This document shows, piece by piece, positions 1-5,888 of a stretch of DNA of 20,910 nucleotides. Where the stretch lies: positions 1 to 20,910 of the forward strand of contig JAUWZY010000006.1 of assembly GCA_030615045.1 (NCBI GenBank). Reading direction: 5' to 3'. The DNA comes from Chloroflexota bacterium. GTDB lineage: Bacteria > Chloroflexota > Dehalococcoidia > SZUA-161 > JAUWZY01. A program made the translations under genes and the position numbers. The notes under the pieces were generated by a model. That model saw nothing but the letters and a program-made list of their open reading frames with translations, had not been told where the DNA came from and did no database searches. The first letter of the stretch is position 1; each line of letters begins with the position of its first letter.

Positions 1-1
1 C

Positions 2-139
2 GATGCTCAGCGTGAGATGGAACAGGCGCTGAACACAAAGCGTCATAAATGGGGACGAGTGGTTTCGACAGGGGAAGGGCGTCCCAGGATGGCAAGCCGA
101 GGTGCCATCGCCCTCGTAAAACAGGTGGCAAAAAAGTAA
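2..139 (+). CDS. smpB: SsrA-binding protein SmpB, C-terminal end (partial at window start)
   Basis: Only one of the three plus frames is open at the window start. It reads DAQREMEQALNTKRHK, which resembles the basic helical tail of SmpB, the protein that carries tmRNA into stalled ribosomes. smpB next to ssrA is a common bacterial arrangement, which supports the call. The 5' part lies outside the window. In this frame there is no stop before the tmRNA begins at 51; the first stop is TAA at 137-139. The tail would therefore gain about 29 residues encoded inside ssrA (WGRVVSTGEGRPRMASRGAI and onward). A normal SmpB would end near the KRHK residues. A one-base sequencing or assembly error just upstream of 51 could also explain the missing stop. 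Identity as SmpB is moderately sure; the exact end is uncertain. Confidence 0.6.
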   Translation, partial: DAQREMEQALNTKRHKWGRVVSTGEGRPRMASRGAIALVKQVAKK

Positions 140-398
140 CTGGCAAAACCTTAGTAGCGGCCTAAGTAACTGGCCACACCCAACCCATCCTCTCCTCGAT
201 GGGAGGGATTGGGCGCCGAGAAATCGAGGTGCAGTGACCCTGATGTCGATAGGGGTCGCTTAAGATGTTATCGGCTGGCCCAGCAGCACCCGGTCAGCAG
301 GGGGCAGCTGGGTGAGAACAAAGAGCTGGCTAAGCTTGTAGCATATTCGGGATGGATTTCTTCTGGACGGGGAGTTCGACTCTCCCCCGTCTCCACCA
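51..398 (+). ncRNA. ssrA: transfer-messenger RNA (tmRNA)
   Basis: tmRNA rescues ribosomes stalled on broken mRNAs and adds a degradation tag. The 5' end GGGGACG pairs with CGTCTCC just before the 3' ACCA (391-398), forming the acceptor stem. A T-arm of GGGAG, loop TTCGACT, CTCCC lies at about 371-386. The 5' GGTTTCGAC stretch is typical of the tRNA-like domain. An internal tag reading frame at 127-165 ends in LVAA. Between them are G/C-rich complementary stretches (about 176-215) compatible with pseudoknots. CCA is encoded. A hairpin terminator follows within a few bases. The length of 348 nt is normal for a one-piece tmRNA. Confidence 0.95.
127..165 (+). other. tmRNA proteolysis-tag reading frame
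   Basis: Reading from GGC at 127 gives GKKVTGKTLVAA followed by TAA at 163-165. The hydrophobic -LVAA end is like the protease-recognition ends of known tags (typically -ALAA or -LVAA). The resume codon is inferred from the frame and from Gly-starting tags known in related bacteria. An out-of-frame stop of the upstream smpB frame lies inside this segment at 137-139. Confidence 0.8.
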
Positions 399-402
399 GA
401 CC

Positions 403-430
403 AAAAAAGGCCCACTTGGTGGGCCTTTTA
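403..430 (+). terminator. Rho-independent terminator of ssrA
   Basis: GGCCCAC (409-415), loop TTG, GTGGGCC (419-425) form a perfect 7-bp stem. It is preceded by an A-run (403-408) and followed by TTTT. It starts about 10 nt after the tmRNA CCA end. Confidence 0.9.
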
Positions 431-446
431 ATATAAATACATATAC

Positions 447-474
447 TTTACATAAATAAAGAATTACCTACGAT
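447..474 (+). promoter_or_regulatory. candidate promoter for the thiamine-binding protein gene
   Basis: TTTACA (447-452) and TACGAT (469-474) are separated by 16 bp, between the ssrA terminator and the gene at 511. The -35 matches consensus at five of six positions and the -10 at four. The surrounding 431-470 stretch is A/T-rich. This is a sequence match only. Confidence 0.4.
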
Positions 475-510
475 GTGGGCACAGATCCAAAATGGGGGGG
501 GGTGTAAGAA

Positions 511-816
511 ATGGCGGTGATTGAGGTCAGCATCATTCCCTTGGGGACAGGGACTCCTTCACTGAGCAAATATATAGCTCGAGCTGTGGAGACATTGCAG
601 ACTGAGGAAGGCATAAGGTATGAGCCAACGGCAATGGGAACGATTATCGAGGGCGACTTGGAGCGGCTCTTGATCTCGGCTCGGAAGATGCACGAAGCTG
701 TGTTTGATGCTGGAGTTATGCGAGTGGTGACTGTGATTAAGATTGATGACCGGCGCGATAAGATATCGAGCGCAAGCGGCAAGATCGAGTCGCTAAAAAG
801 AGAGTTGAAGCATTAG
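511..816 (+). CDS. MTH1187-family thiamine-binding protein
   Basis: The 101-residue protein has the MTH1187/YkoF-type pattern: an N-terminal strand AVIEVSIIPLGTGTPSLSKY, a central EPTAMGTIIEG and a C-terminal helical end. The family length is about 100 residues. Members form small ferredoxin-like-fold assemblies and bind thiamine or a related hydroxymethylpyrimidine compound, probably in the cytoplasm; their exact role is not settled. The start is ATG 511, preceded by a long G-run (about 494-503) that can act as ribosome binding site. The J-domain gene begins 2 nt after its stop, so the two are probably co-transcribed. thiL, in the same cofactor pathway, lies 5 kb downstream in a different operon. 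Confidence 0.85.
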   Translation: MAVIEVSIIPLGTGTPSLSKYIARAVETLQTEEGIRYEPTAMGTIIEGDLERLLISARKMHEAVFDAGVMRVVTVIKIDDRRDKISSASGKIESLKRELKH

Positions 817-818
817 CT

Positions 819-1121
819 ATGGCCGACTTCGATCAGATAAACGAGGCGCGGCAATTATTGGGATTGGACGACACTGCGACCTTGAAGCAGATAAAAGAGG
901 CCTATAAAAGGGCAGCCAATCGCTATCATCCCGACAGATGTCAGGATGAAGACAAGCCAGAATGTGCAGAGATGATGAAAAGGATGAATCAGGCATATCA
1001 GCTGCTAATGAGATATTGCGCTCAATACAGATATTCTTTCAGCGAGGAAAATGTACGAAGAACATATCCACATGAGGAATACCTGAGAAAGTATTATCAG
1101 GGCTGGTTCGATGGCATCTGA
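819..1121 (+). CDS. stand-alone J-domain (DnaJ-like) protein
   Basis: The 100-residue protein has a J domain at residues 8-70. It carries the diagnostic HPD motif at 37-39 (YHPDR) between a basic helix II (QIKEAYKRAANRY) and helix III (MMKRMNQAYQLL). J domains stimulate the ATPase of Hsp70/DnaK. There is no Gly/Phe region, zinc finger or C-terminal substrate domain, so this is not DnaJ itself. The tail after residue 70 is short, aromatic and charged (YPHEEYLRKYYQGWFDGI). A run of acidic residues (QDEDKPE) follows HPD. It is translationally linked to the preceding gene, with a 2-nt gap. Client or partner is unknown. Confidence 0.85.
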   Translation: MADFDQINEARQLLGLDDTATLKQIKEAYKRAANRYHPDRCQDEDKPECAEMMKRMNQAYQLLMRYCAQYRYSFSEENVRRTYPHEEYLRKYYQGWFDGI

Positions 1122-1124
1122 CCC

Positions 1125-1153
1125 TTGACAAAAGGGGCTTAAAGAAATAGAAT
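1125..1153 (+). promoter_or_regulatory. promoter of the tyrosine recombinase gene
   Basis: TTGACA (1125-1130) is a perfect -35. A 17-bp spacer leads to TAGAAT (1148-1153), a five-of-six -10. The -35 begins 4 nt after the J-domain stop codon. Predicted transcription start is near 1160, giving a leader of about 40 nt to ATG 1199. A further TATAAT at 1163-1168 has no good -35 at normal spacing. Confidence 0.75.
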
Positions 1154-1198
1154 TCAATCGAGTATAATGTTGCTACCACTCAGTTAAGAGGTGAAATC

Positions 1199-2131
1199 AT
1201 GTTACTACATCTGGAGGATTTCCTCTTGGATTTGCAGGCGAACAACTACTCCCAGGAGACGGTTTATAATTACGAACGAGACTTGAAGGTTTTTGAGCAG
1301 TTTTTGACTGAATCCAAGATCGACTTTGGCAAAATCGATAAAAGAACAATCACTCATTACAAGGCATACCTCACTTCCCGGGATCGAAAAACGGCAATCC
1401 AGTCGCAACCGGGTCAAAAACAGCTCGTTTCCCGCTCGGTAAACCGCATGCTCTCCGCTCTTCGCTCCTTCCTGAAATACCTCATTGAGATGGATTATCC
1501 CTGTCCCGTGCCTCCGGAGGCAGTCAAACTTACCAAGACGGAACGGAAACATGGCCAGGTGGCGGAGCTGAATGATTTAGTGAGCTTAATTGAGGCACCA
1601 AGTCATTTGGAGTCAAATCGTACCGTCGGCTTGAGGAATAGAGCCATGCTGGAGACCTTATTTGCCACCGGAATGCGGATCTCTGAGCTTTGTAATCTCA
1701 ATAGGAACCAAATCGATGACACGGGTCGCATCTTCATCACCGGAAAGGGCCGAAAGCAGCGCTTTGTTTATCTGACCCCCAGGGCTCGTGAGCACTTAGA
1801 TAGATATTTGATCACACGCCAAGATAGCTGCCCGGCTCTGTTTATCCCCTACGCCGGGAGAAATGTCGCCAAGCCCAAGAAAAGGATTTCCACCAACTAT
1901 CTGCAAGAGCGGATCAAACGGTATCGGGAAAAGCTGAAAATAAATGTGCCAACCTCAGCCCATTCCCTGAGGCATGGGTTTGCCACTTACTTGGCTGAAG
2001 AAGGCGCTAATCCGGCGGCCATTCAGATTCTCCTCGGTCACGAATCACTGGATACCACCACCCGCTATGTTCATGCCTCAGACAAATACGCAAAGGAAAC
2101 CCACAAAAAATATCACCCGTTAAGTGAATAA
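1199..2131 (+). CDS. xerC: XerC/XerD-type tyrosine recombinase
   Basis: This site-specific recombinase of 310 residues is close to the usual Xer length. Residues 1-110 form the SAM-like DNA-binding domain (LEDFLLDLQANNYS, SVNRMLSALRSFLKYL). The catalytic domain shows all expected residues: R160 in TGMRISEL, K183 in GKGRKQR, H255 and R258 in HSLRHG, H281 in LLGHES, and nucleophile Y290 in TTRYVH. Such proteins resolve chromosome dimers at dif or act as mobile-element integrases. The housekeeping length and lack of flanking mobile genes favour the former. XerC versus XerD versus a single-enzyme XerA type cannot be decided here. Start ATG 1199 follows an AGAGGTG ribosome binding site at about 1186-1193. 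Confidence 0.88.
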   Translation: MLLHLEDFLLDLQANNYSQETVYNYERDLKVFEQFLTESKIDFGKIDKRTITHYKAYLTSRDRKTAIQSQPGQKQLVSRSVNRMLSALRSFLKYLIEMDYPCPVPPEAVKLTKTERKHGQVAELNDLVSLIEAPSHLESNRTVGLRNRAMLETLFATGMRISELCNLNRNQIDDTGRIFITGKGRKQRFVYLTPRAREHLDRYLITRQDSCPALFIPYAGRNVAKPKKRISTNYLQERIKRYREKLKINVPTSAHSLRHGFATYLAEEGANPAAIQILLGHESLDTTTRYVHASDKYAKETHKKYHPLSE

Positions 2132-2135
2132 CCAC

Positions 2136-2164
2136 TTGACAAGCCATGGCTTTTGGGCTATACA
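2136..2164 (+). promoter_or_regulatory. promoter with a palindrome in its spacer
   Basis: TTGACA (2136-2141) is separated by 17 bp from TATACA (2159-2164), 80-110 nt before the small gene at 2247. The spacer contains the perfect 12-bp palindrome AAGCCATGGCTT (2141-2152). A repressor bound there would block RNA polymerase, so this is a candidate operator. The leader at 2165-2246 also has a weak CCTTGT/ACAAGG inverted repeat. Confidence 0.65.
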
Positions 2165-2246
2165 TTAGCCATAAACAGGGAGCCTTGTCCTGAAACCTTA
2201 TCTAACAAGGGGTGGCGAAACCGAGAATAAAAAGGAGGGGGTGGAA

Positions 2247-2516
2247 ATGCCAAAGTTCTATGCAATTCATTACACGGAGAAGGTTAGGATCCCCAAGCTT
2301 ACTCCAGAGCAAGCAGAAGGGCTGAAAAAGGCGATCGGAGAGGCGGCGACAAAAATGCCGGCGGTGAAGTTTAACGGCGTGATGTGGAATCCCGATACCG
2401 GCATCGGCGTCTGCGATATCGACGCTCCTGACCTCAAGGCAGTGGAGGAGTTTAACAAAGCGATCGGTGCTTCTCCCAACGACATAGTGGTTCAAGTAGA
2501 GCCATTGGTGCTCTAA
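2247..2516 (+). CDS. small protein of unknown function, ferredoxin-like fold suspected
   Basis: The protein is 89 residues when started at ATG 2247 (MPKFYAIHYTEKV). That start lies 8 nt after GGAGG at 2234-2238; the in-frame GTG at 2241 is too close to that site. It reads as a beta-alpha-beta pattern: strand FYAIHYTEKV, helix TPEQAEGLKKAIGEAA, strands FNGVMWNPDTGIGVCDIDA, helix LKAVEEFNKAIG, strand IVVQVEPLV. This resembles small dimeric ferredoxin-like proteins of the DUF4242/DUF3303 kind, but I cannot assign a family firmly. There is one Cys and no metal motif. No signal peptide or membrane segment is seen. It has its own promoter and is convergent with treT. Confidence 0.75.
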   Translation: MPKFYAIHYTEKVRIPKLTPEQAEGLKKAIGEAATKMPAVKFNGVMWNPDTGIGVCDIDAPDLKAVEEFNKAIGASPNDIVVQVEPLVL

Positions 2517-2583
2517 ACGCGAGTTTCGCACATCTAATAGAGATAGGGAAATGGGAAATGCAAAAGGGCGGGGCTCCCGATGA

Positions 2584-3828
2584 CTAATCCTGCAACAGGC
2601 TTTTTATCAAGCTCAACTCGTCTTTGATTAGCCTTGGCATGAGGAAGTTTTGCCTTATATGTTCTTTGCCTTCCTGCCCCAGCTCTGCTGCGATATCGGG
2701 ATGCTGGAGTAAATAGAGCACCTTTTCAGCACACTCCTCTTCGCTGGAAATCAAATACTGGCTGAGCTTGCCTGACATCTGGAGTGGGATGCCGCCAGCA
2801 TTACCAGCGACCATGGCGGTTTGTTTCCATAATGCCTCGGAGACGACTAAACCAAAGCCCTCCCTTATCGACTTCTGGATGGCAACGTCGCAAGCAGTCT
2901 GAAAGACATTGACCTCCATGTTGCCGACCCCGGTGAGGTTGCTGAAAACATATATGTCCTTATCCTTGTCCACTTCGCGGTGGATCGCAGCATACATATC
3001 CATACTTTCAGGGTCATCACCAGCAAGGGAACCAACTAAAGCCAGCTGCAATCCGGGCACTTCCTGCCTCACCATTCGGTGAACCCTGATGACACCGAAG
3101 GGGTCTTTCCATTGATCAAACCTGGAAACCTGGATGATGAGCGGTCGCTTCGGGTCGAGGCCCAAGTTTTGGAGCAACTCACGACAGAGCGTTCTGGGAA
3201 GGGGCATATTCTTAGAGCTGAAGGGGTCAATGGCCGGAGGCATGGTGGCAATTCGTGGCCCCATAAGATCAGGTGGCACGAACTTGCTCATGGTGAAAAC
3301 GGCGGCATCAAACTCCTCGATATAAGGGCGCAGAAATTGCCACGCTTCCTCATTTGGCTCTGAGCTATCGACATGGCAGCGCCAAATCCATTTTGCCTGT
3401 GCCTCATCACTGAAGTGAGGCAGTGCTGCCGGCTGTGGGTCATTAACTATGAACACATCGTAATTGCGATCCATCTCCTGGGCATTGAGCAGACTCTGTG
3501 ACTTATAACCCCTTTGCGTCTCCTCTCCTCTGATAAAACGACCATCGCCACCCTGCAAGGCGTTGTGGATGCTCTTGGTGATGCTAAAAAACCGCCGATC
3601 ACCGTAGATTACTTGCCAATCGATATCAAGCCCCAGATCGCGCACCAATGGGATATAGGAGCTAAGGAGTTCAGCAACCCCACCGCCAAAGGGAGTGGAG
3701 TTGATATGGCAAATGCGGACCCCTTTAAGCTCAGCAGCCAATCTTTCCAGCTCGTCGATGAGCTCACCGGCGAGGAGCAAACGGTATTTGCTGATGTCTC
3801 TGACCCCAAGTGATACTTTATGTAACAA
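2584..3828 (-). CDS. treT: trehalose synthase (GT4 glycosyltransferase, TreT type)
   Basis: TreT joins nucleotide-diphosphate glucose and glucose to make trehalose. The 414-residue protein begins LHKVSLGVRDISKY and continues CHINSTPFGGGVAELL (residues 40-55), the TreT acceptor-side signature. It keeps the GT4 donor site: VSRFDQWKDP with R236 and K241, then the E-x7-E pair E323/E331 in REGFGLVVSEALW. H152 (WRCHVD) is the expected active-site histidine. The start is TTG 3828; GAGG about 10 nt upstream serves as ribosome binding site, and a stop lies in frame at 3865-3867. No in-frame ATG is near the amino end. It is monocistronic and divergent from the Cys4 protein. Trehalose is a compatible solute or carbon store. 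Confidence 0.88.
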   Translation of the reverse strand: MLHKVSLGVRDISKYRLLLAGELIDELERLAAELKGVRICHINSTPFGGGVAELLSSYIPLVRDLGLDIDWQVIYGDRRFFSITKSIHNALQGGDGRFIRGEETQRGYKSQSLLNAQEMDRNYDVFIVNDPQPAALPHFSDEAQAKWIWRCHVDSSEPNEEAWQFLRPYIEEFDAAVFTMSKFVPPDLMGPRIATMPPAIDPFSSKNMPLPRTLCRELLQNLGLDPKRPLIIQVSRFDQWKDPFGVIRVHRMVRQEVPGLQLALVGSLAGDDPESMDMYAAIHREVDKDKDIYVFSNLTGVGNMEVNVFQTACDVAIQKSIREGFGLVVSEALWKQTAMVAGNAGGIPLQMSGKLSQYLISSEEECAEKVLYLLQHPDIAAELGQEGKEHIRQNFLMPRLIKDELSLIKSLLQD

Positions 3829-3847
3829 GGTCGCTGGCCTCAGTCGC

Positions 3848-3876
3848 AGTATAGCACCAGGAAGTTATTGCTACAA
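3848..3876 (-). promoter_or_regulatory. candidate treT promoter
   Basis: On the minus strand, TTGTAG (3876-3871), 17 bp, then TATACT (3853-3848). The -10 matches five of six. Predicted start is near 3841, leaving only about a dozen nucleotides of leader before TTG 3828, with GAGG inside it. The -35 is weak. Confidence 0.5.
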
Positions 3877-3881
3877 GCTAT

Positions 3882-3910
3882 TTGATGTTTGCTTGACAAC
3901 CTTCTATACT
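3882..3910 (+). promoter_or_regulatory. candidate promoter of the Cys4 small protein
   Basis: TTGATG (3882-3887), 17 bp, TATACT (3905-3910): four of six and five of six consensus matches. Predicted start is near 3917, giving a leader of about 39 nt to ATG 3956. It is back-to-back with the treT promoter, so the two may be co-regulated. A TTGACA at 3893-3898 lies inside the spacer and has no good -10 partner. Confidence 0.55.
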
Positions 3911-3955
3911 ATGGGTAAGTGTCGGGCATACTTTATGTCAATCCTTAGGGGCTGA

Positions 3956-4120
3956 ATGATGCCACACTGGAGCCAGAGGTTCAAGCTCAGGGTTAAAAAG
4001 GCGCTGGGAATGAACATAATCTTATGTGATAGTTGTAAGTGGAACTGGCGCAGTGCCTGTCACCGCCCGGAGCGCCCCAACGCCACAGAATGCCCTGAGT
4101 ATGAAAAGCGAGGCAAATAG
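3956..4120 (+). CDS. 54-residue four-cysteine protein, likely zinc-binding, unknown function
   Basis: The frame opens ATGATG at 3956/3959 after a TTAGGGG ribosome binding site (3945-3950) and ends TAG at 4118-4120. The basic first half (SQRFKLRVKKALGMN) is followed by CDSC (C24, C27), then C35 in SACHRP and C46 in TECPEY. The pattern C-x2-C-x7-C-x10-C suggests a single zinc knuckle or treble-clef-like site. The segment RPERPNATECPEY looks like a conserved motif rather than random translation. A promoter sits upstream at normal distance. No family name can be given; I believe similar short proteins occur in Dehalococcoidia, but this is from memory. It is convergent with the hydroxyacyl-CoA dehydrogenase gene, 19 nt away. 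Confidence 0.7.
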   Translation: MMPHWSQRFKLRVKKALGMNIILCDSCKWNWRSACHRPERPNATECPEYEKRGK

Positions 4121-4139
4121 CCAGTCCCCTAACGATAGG

Positions 4140-4991
4140 TTATTTGTACTCGTAGAAGCCCTTGCCCGTCTTGCGCCCAAGCCAGCCTGCGAGCACCATT
4201 TGCTTCAACCGAGGTGGTGGGGCAAACCGGGATTCTTTAGTCTCCTCATATATAGCGGACGAGATGCGATAAACGGTATCAAGTCCAATGAGGTCAGCCA
4301 AGGTAAAAGGTCCCATAGGATGGTTTAAGCCCAGCCTTACTGCGGTATCGATGTCCTCCATGGTAGCCAATCCCGATTCCAGTGCCTTCATAGCCTCATG
4401 CATGAGAGGAGTGAGAAGAAGGTTTACCAGAAATCCTGGACTATCCTTAACTATCACAACTTCCTTACCCAGAGATCTGCCGAACTCCGCTGCCGTATTG
4501 ACAGTCTCATCGGAGGTAGCCAGGCTGTGCACAAGCTCGATCAATCGCATCACGGGCACGGGATTGAAGAAGTGCAGGCCCAATACCCGGTCTGGCCTGT
4601 TAGTCGCTGACGCCATTTCGATGATGGAAAGGCTCGAGGTATTGCTGGCAAAGATGGTGCTCTCGGGGCAGATTTTATCCAGGGCGGAAAGGAGCTTTTT
4701 CTTTTCCTCCATTAGCTCAATAACGGCCTCGATGATCAAGTCACAATCGGCAAAATCCCTGATCTCGGTGGTGCCCTTTAGCCGACCCAATGCCGCCTTC
4801 TCATCTTCCTCCTTCATTCTGCCCTTTTGCACATTCCTGTCTAAGTTGGCCTTAATCGAATCTATGCCCTTATTTAACAGCTCATCGTTGATCTCAGAGA
4901 CCACTACTTGATAGCCAGCCTGGATGCAGACCTGGGCGATGCCTGAGCCCATCAAACCGCACCCAGCAATCCCAACCTTCTTGATTTCCAT
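4140..4991 (-). CDS. hbd: 3-hydroxyacyl-CoA (3-hydroxybutyryl-CoA) dehydrogenase
   Basis: It oxidises 3-hydroxyacyl-CoA to 3-ketoacyl-CoA with NAD(P), or works in reverse. The 283 residues match the single-domain short-chain enzyme length. The Rossmann motif is GCGLMGSGIA at 10-19. The catalytic set is S118-119 region (FASNTSSLSI), H140 (GLHFFNPVPVM) with E152, and N in DSPGFLVNLLL. The C-terminal dimerisation half contains LGLNHPMGPFTLADLIGLD. Start ATG 4991 has GGAGG 5 nt upstream. It lies 19 nt downstream of the enoyl-CoA hydratase, so the two form an operon covering consecutive beta-oxidation or butyrate-type steps. No thiolase or acyl-CoA dehydrogenase is adjacent. Confidence 0.93.
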   Translation of the reverse strand: MEIKKVGIAGCGLMGSGIAQVCIQAGYQVVVSEINDELLNKGIDSIKANLDRNVQKGRMKEEDEKAALGRLKGTTEIRDFADCDLIIEAVIELMEEKKKLLSALDKICPESTIFASNTSSLSIIEMASATNRPDRVLGLHFFNPVPVMRLIELVHSLATSDETVNTAAEFGRSLGKEVVIVKDSPGFLVNLLLTPLMHEAMKALESGLATMEDIDTAVRLGLNHPMGPFTLADLIGLDTVYRISSAIYEETKESRFAPPPRLKQMVLAGWLGRKTGKGFYEYK

Positions 4992-5010
4992 TCTACCTCC
5001 TTATCTCTAT

Positions 5011-5769
5011 TTATCGTCCCTTATATTCTGGTTTTCTTTTCTCGCTAAACGCTTGAAGTCCTTCTTTAACATCCTCAGTGTTGAGGATGTTCTCAAAGAG
5101 CAGTTCCTCCAGCCGCACGCCATCTTCCAGGGACATGCTGCTGCCCCTGATCATAGCTTCTTTGGCTGCCCTGACCCCCAGGGGGCCATTGTCGCAGATC
5201 TTAGCTGCCCATTTCTTAGCTGTGGGCAGAAGTTCAGCCAAGGGAACCACCCTATTCACCAGCCCAAGGCGGTATGCTTCATTGGCATCGATATTTGTGC
5301 CCATGAGGATCAATTCCGCAGCTTTGACTTCGGGGATGGCGCGGGGCAATCTCTGCGTTCCACCCCAGCCAGGGATCAAGCTCCAGCGAACCTCGGGCTG
5401 ACCAAAGATAGCATTTTCGGCAGCAATCCGCAGATCGCAGGCCAGTGCCACCTCAAGCCCTCCGCCTAATGCAGCGCCATTGATTGCAGCGATGAGCGGC
5501 TTCCAGACGTCGAGGCCGCGCATGATCATCGGGGGCACCTGAAACGACCCATCAGCCCACACCGGGACCAGTTTCTTGATGTCAGCGCCGACGCAAAAAG
5601 CCTTTCCGGCACCGGTGATAATGGCCACCAGGGCTTCGGGGTCATCTCGAAATCTGATCACGGCGCTGCTGAATTCTAGGCAGGTTTCAGGATCGAGGGC
5701 GTTTAATGCTTCAGGGCGATTGAGGGTAATGGTTACGATTTTATCCTCTTTCTCATAAAGCAGGCCCAT
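5011..5769 (-). CDS. enoyl-CoA hydratase/isomerase (crotonase family)
   Basis: It hydrates trans-2-enoyl-CoA to 3-hydroxyacyl-CoA. The 252-residue crotonase protein keeps both catalytic glutamates, E106 (GGGLEVA) and E126 (FGQPEV). The oxyanion-hole segments FCVGADI (59-64) and NGAALGGG (97-104) are present, as is the IPGWGGTQRLPR loop. Both glutamates favour a true hydratase over an isomerase or dehalogenase. ATG 5769 is preceded by AAAGGAG with good spacing. It is the first gene of a two-gene operon with the 3-hydroxyacyl-CoA dehydrogenase, and divergent from thiL. Chain-length preference cannot be read from sequence. Confidence 0.92.
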   Translation of the reverse strand: MGLLYEKEDKIVTITLNRPEALNALDPETCLEFSSAVIRFRDDPEALVAIITGAGKAFCVGADIKKLVPVWADGSFQVPPMIMRGLDVWKPLIAAINGAALGGGLEVALACDLRIAAENAIFGQPEVRWSLIPGWGGTQRLPRAIPEVKAAELILMGTNIDANEAYRLGLVNRVVPLAELLPTAKKWAAKICDNGPLGVRAAKEAMIRGSSMSLEDGVRLEELLFENILNTEDVKEGLQAFSEKRKPEYKGR

Positions 5770-5807
5770 TATAGATCTCCTTTCTTTTCTTTTATCCTCG
5801 GTTAGTT

Positions 5808-5836
5808 ATTATAGCAAGGGGTGGGGCTTGGGGCAA
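5808..5836 (-). promoter_or_regulatory. promoter of the enoyl-CoA hydratase operon
   Basis: On the minus strand TTGCCC (5836-5831), 17 bp, TATAAT (5813-5808), a perfect -10. Predicted start is near 5801, giving a leader of about 30 nt that contains AAAGGAG. Confidence 0.65.
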
Positions 5837-5853
5837 GGCGGCCTCATAGAGAG

Positions 5854-5882
5854 TTGAGAGATAGGGTGTGAATATGTATAAT
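5854..5882 (+). promoter_or_regulatory. thiL operon promoter, positioned for a leaderless transcript
   Basis: TTGAGA (5854-5859), 17 bp, TATAAT (5877-5882): five of six and six of six matches. The usual start point, 7 nt beyond the -10, is 5889. That is the A of the ATG opening the ThiL sequence MKLWQIGEFGLI. Confidence 0.7.
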
Positions 5883-5888
5883 TTGCCT

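Noticed and set aside
209..436. Open frame within the tmRNA
   Set aside because: It lies inside ssrA and its terminator; the bases are explained by RNA structure, and no ribosome binding site fits.
1163..1168. TATAAT as the -10 for the recombinase gene
   Set aside because: It is 32 bp from TTGACA; TAGAAT at 1148 has the right 17-bp spacing.
3893..3898. TTGACA as -35 of the Cys4 gene
   Set aside because: The good TATACT is only 6 bp away and the hexamer 17 bp downstream is TAAGTG; TTGATG at 3882 gives proper spacing to TATACT.
4288..4911. 207-codon open frame antisense to the hydroxyacyl-CoA dehydrogenase
   Set aside because: Low-complexity Ser/Arg composition typical of an antisense shadow of a codon-biased gene, with the real gene well supported on the other strand.
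5770..5888. Thiamine-pyrophosphate riboswitch before thiL
   Set aside because: The region is short, contains two divergent promoters, and shows no CTGAGA element of the TPP riboswitch core.
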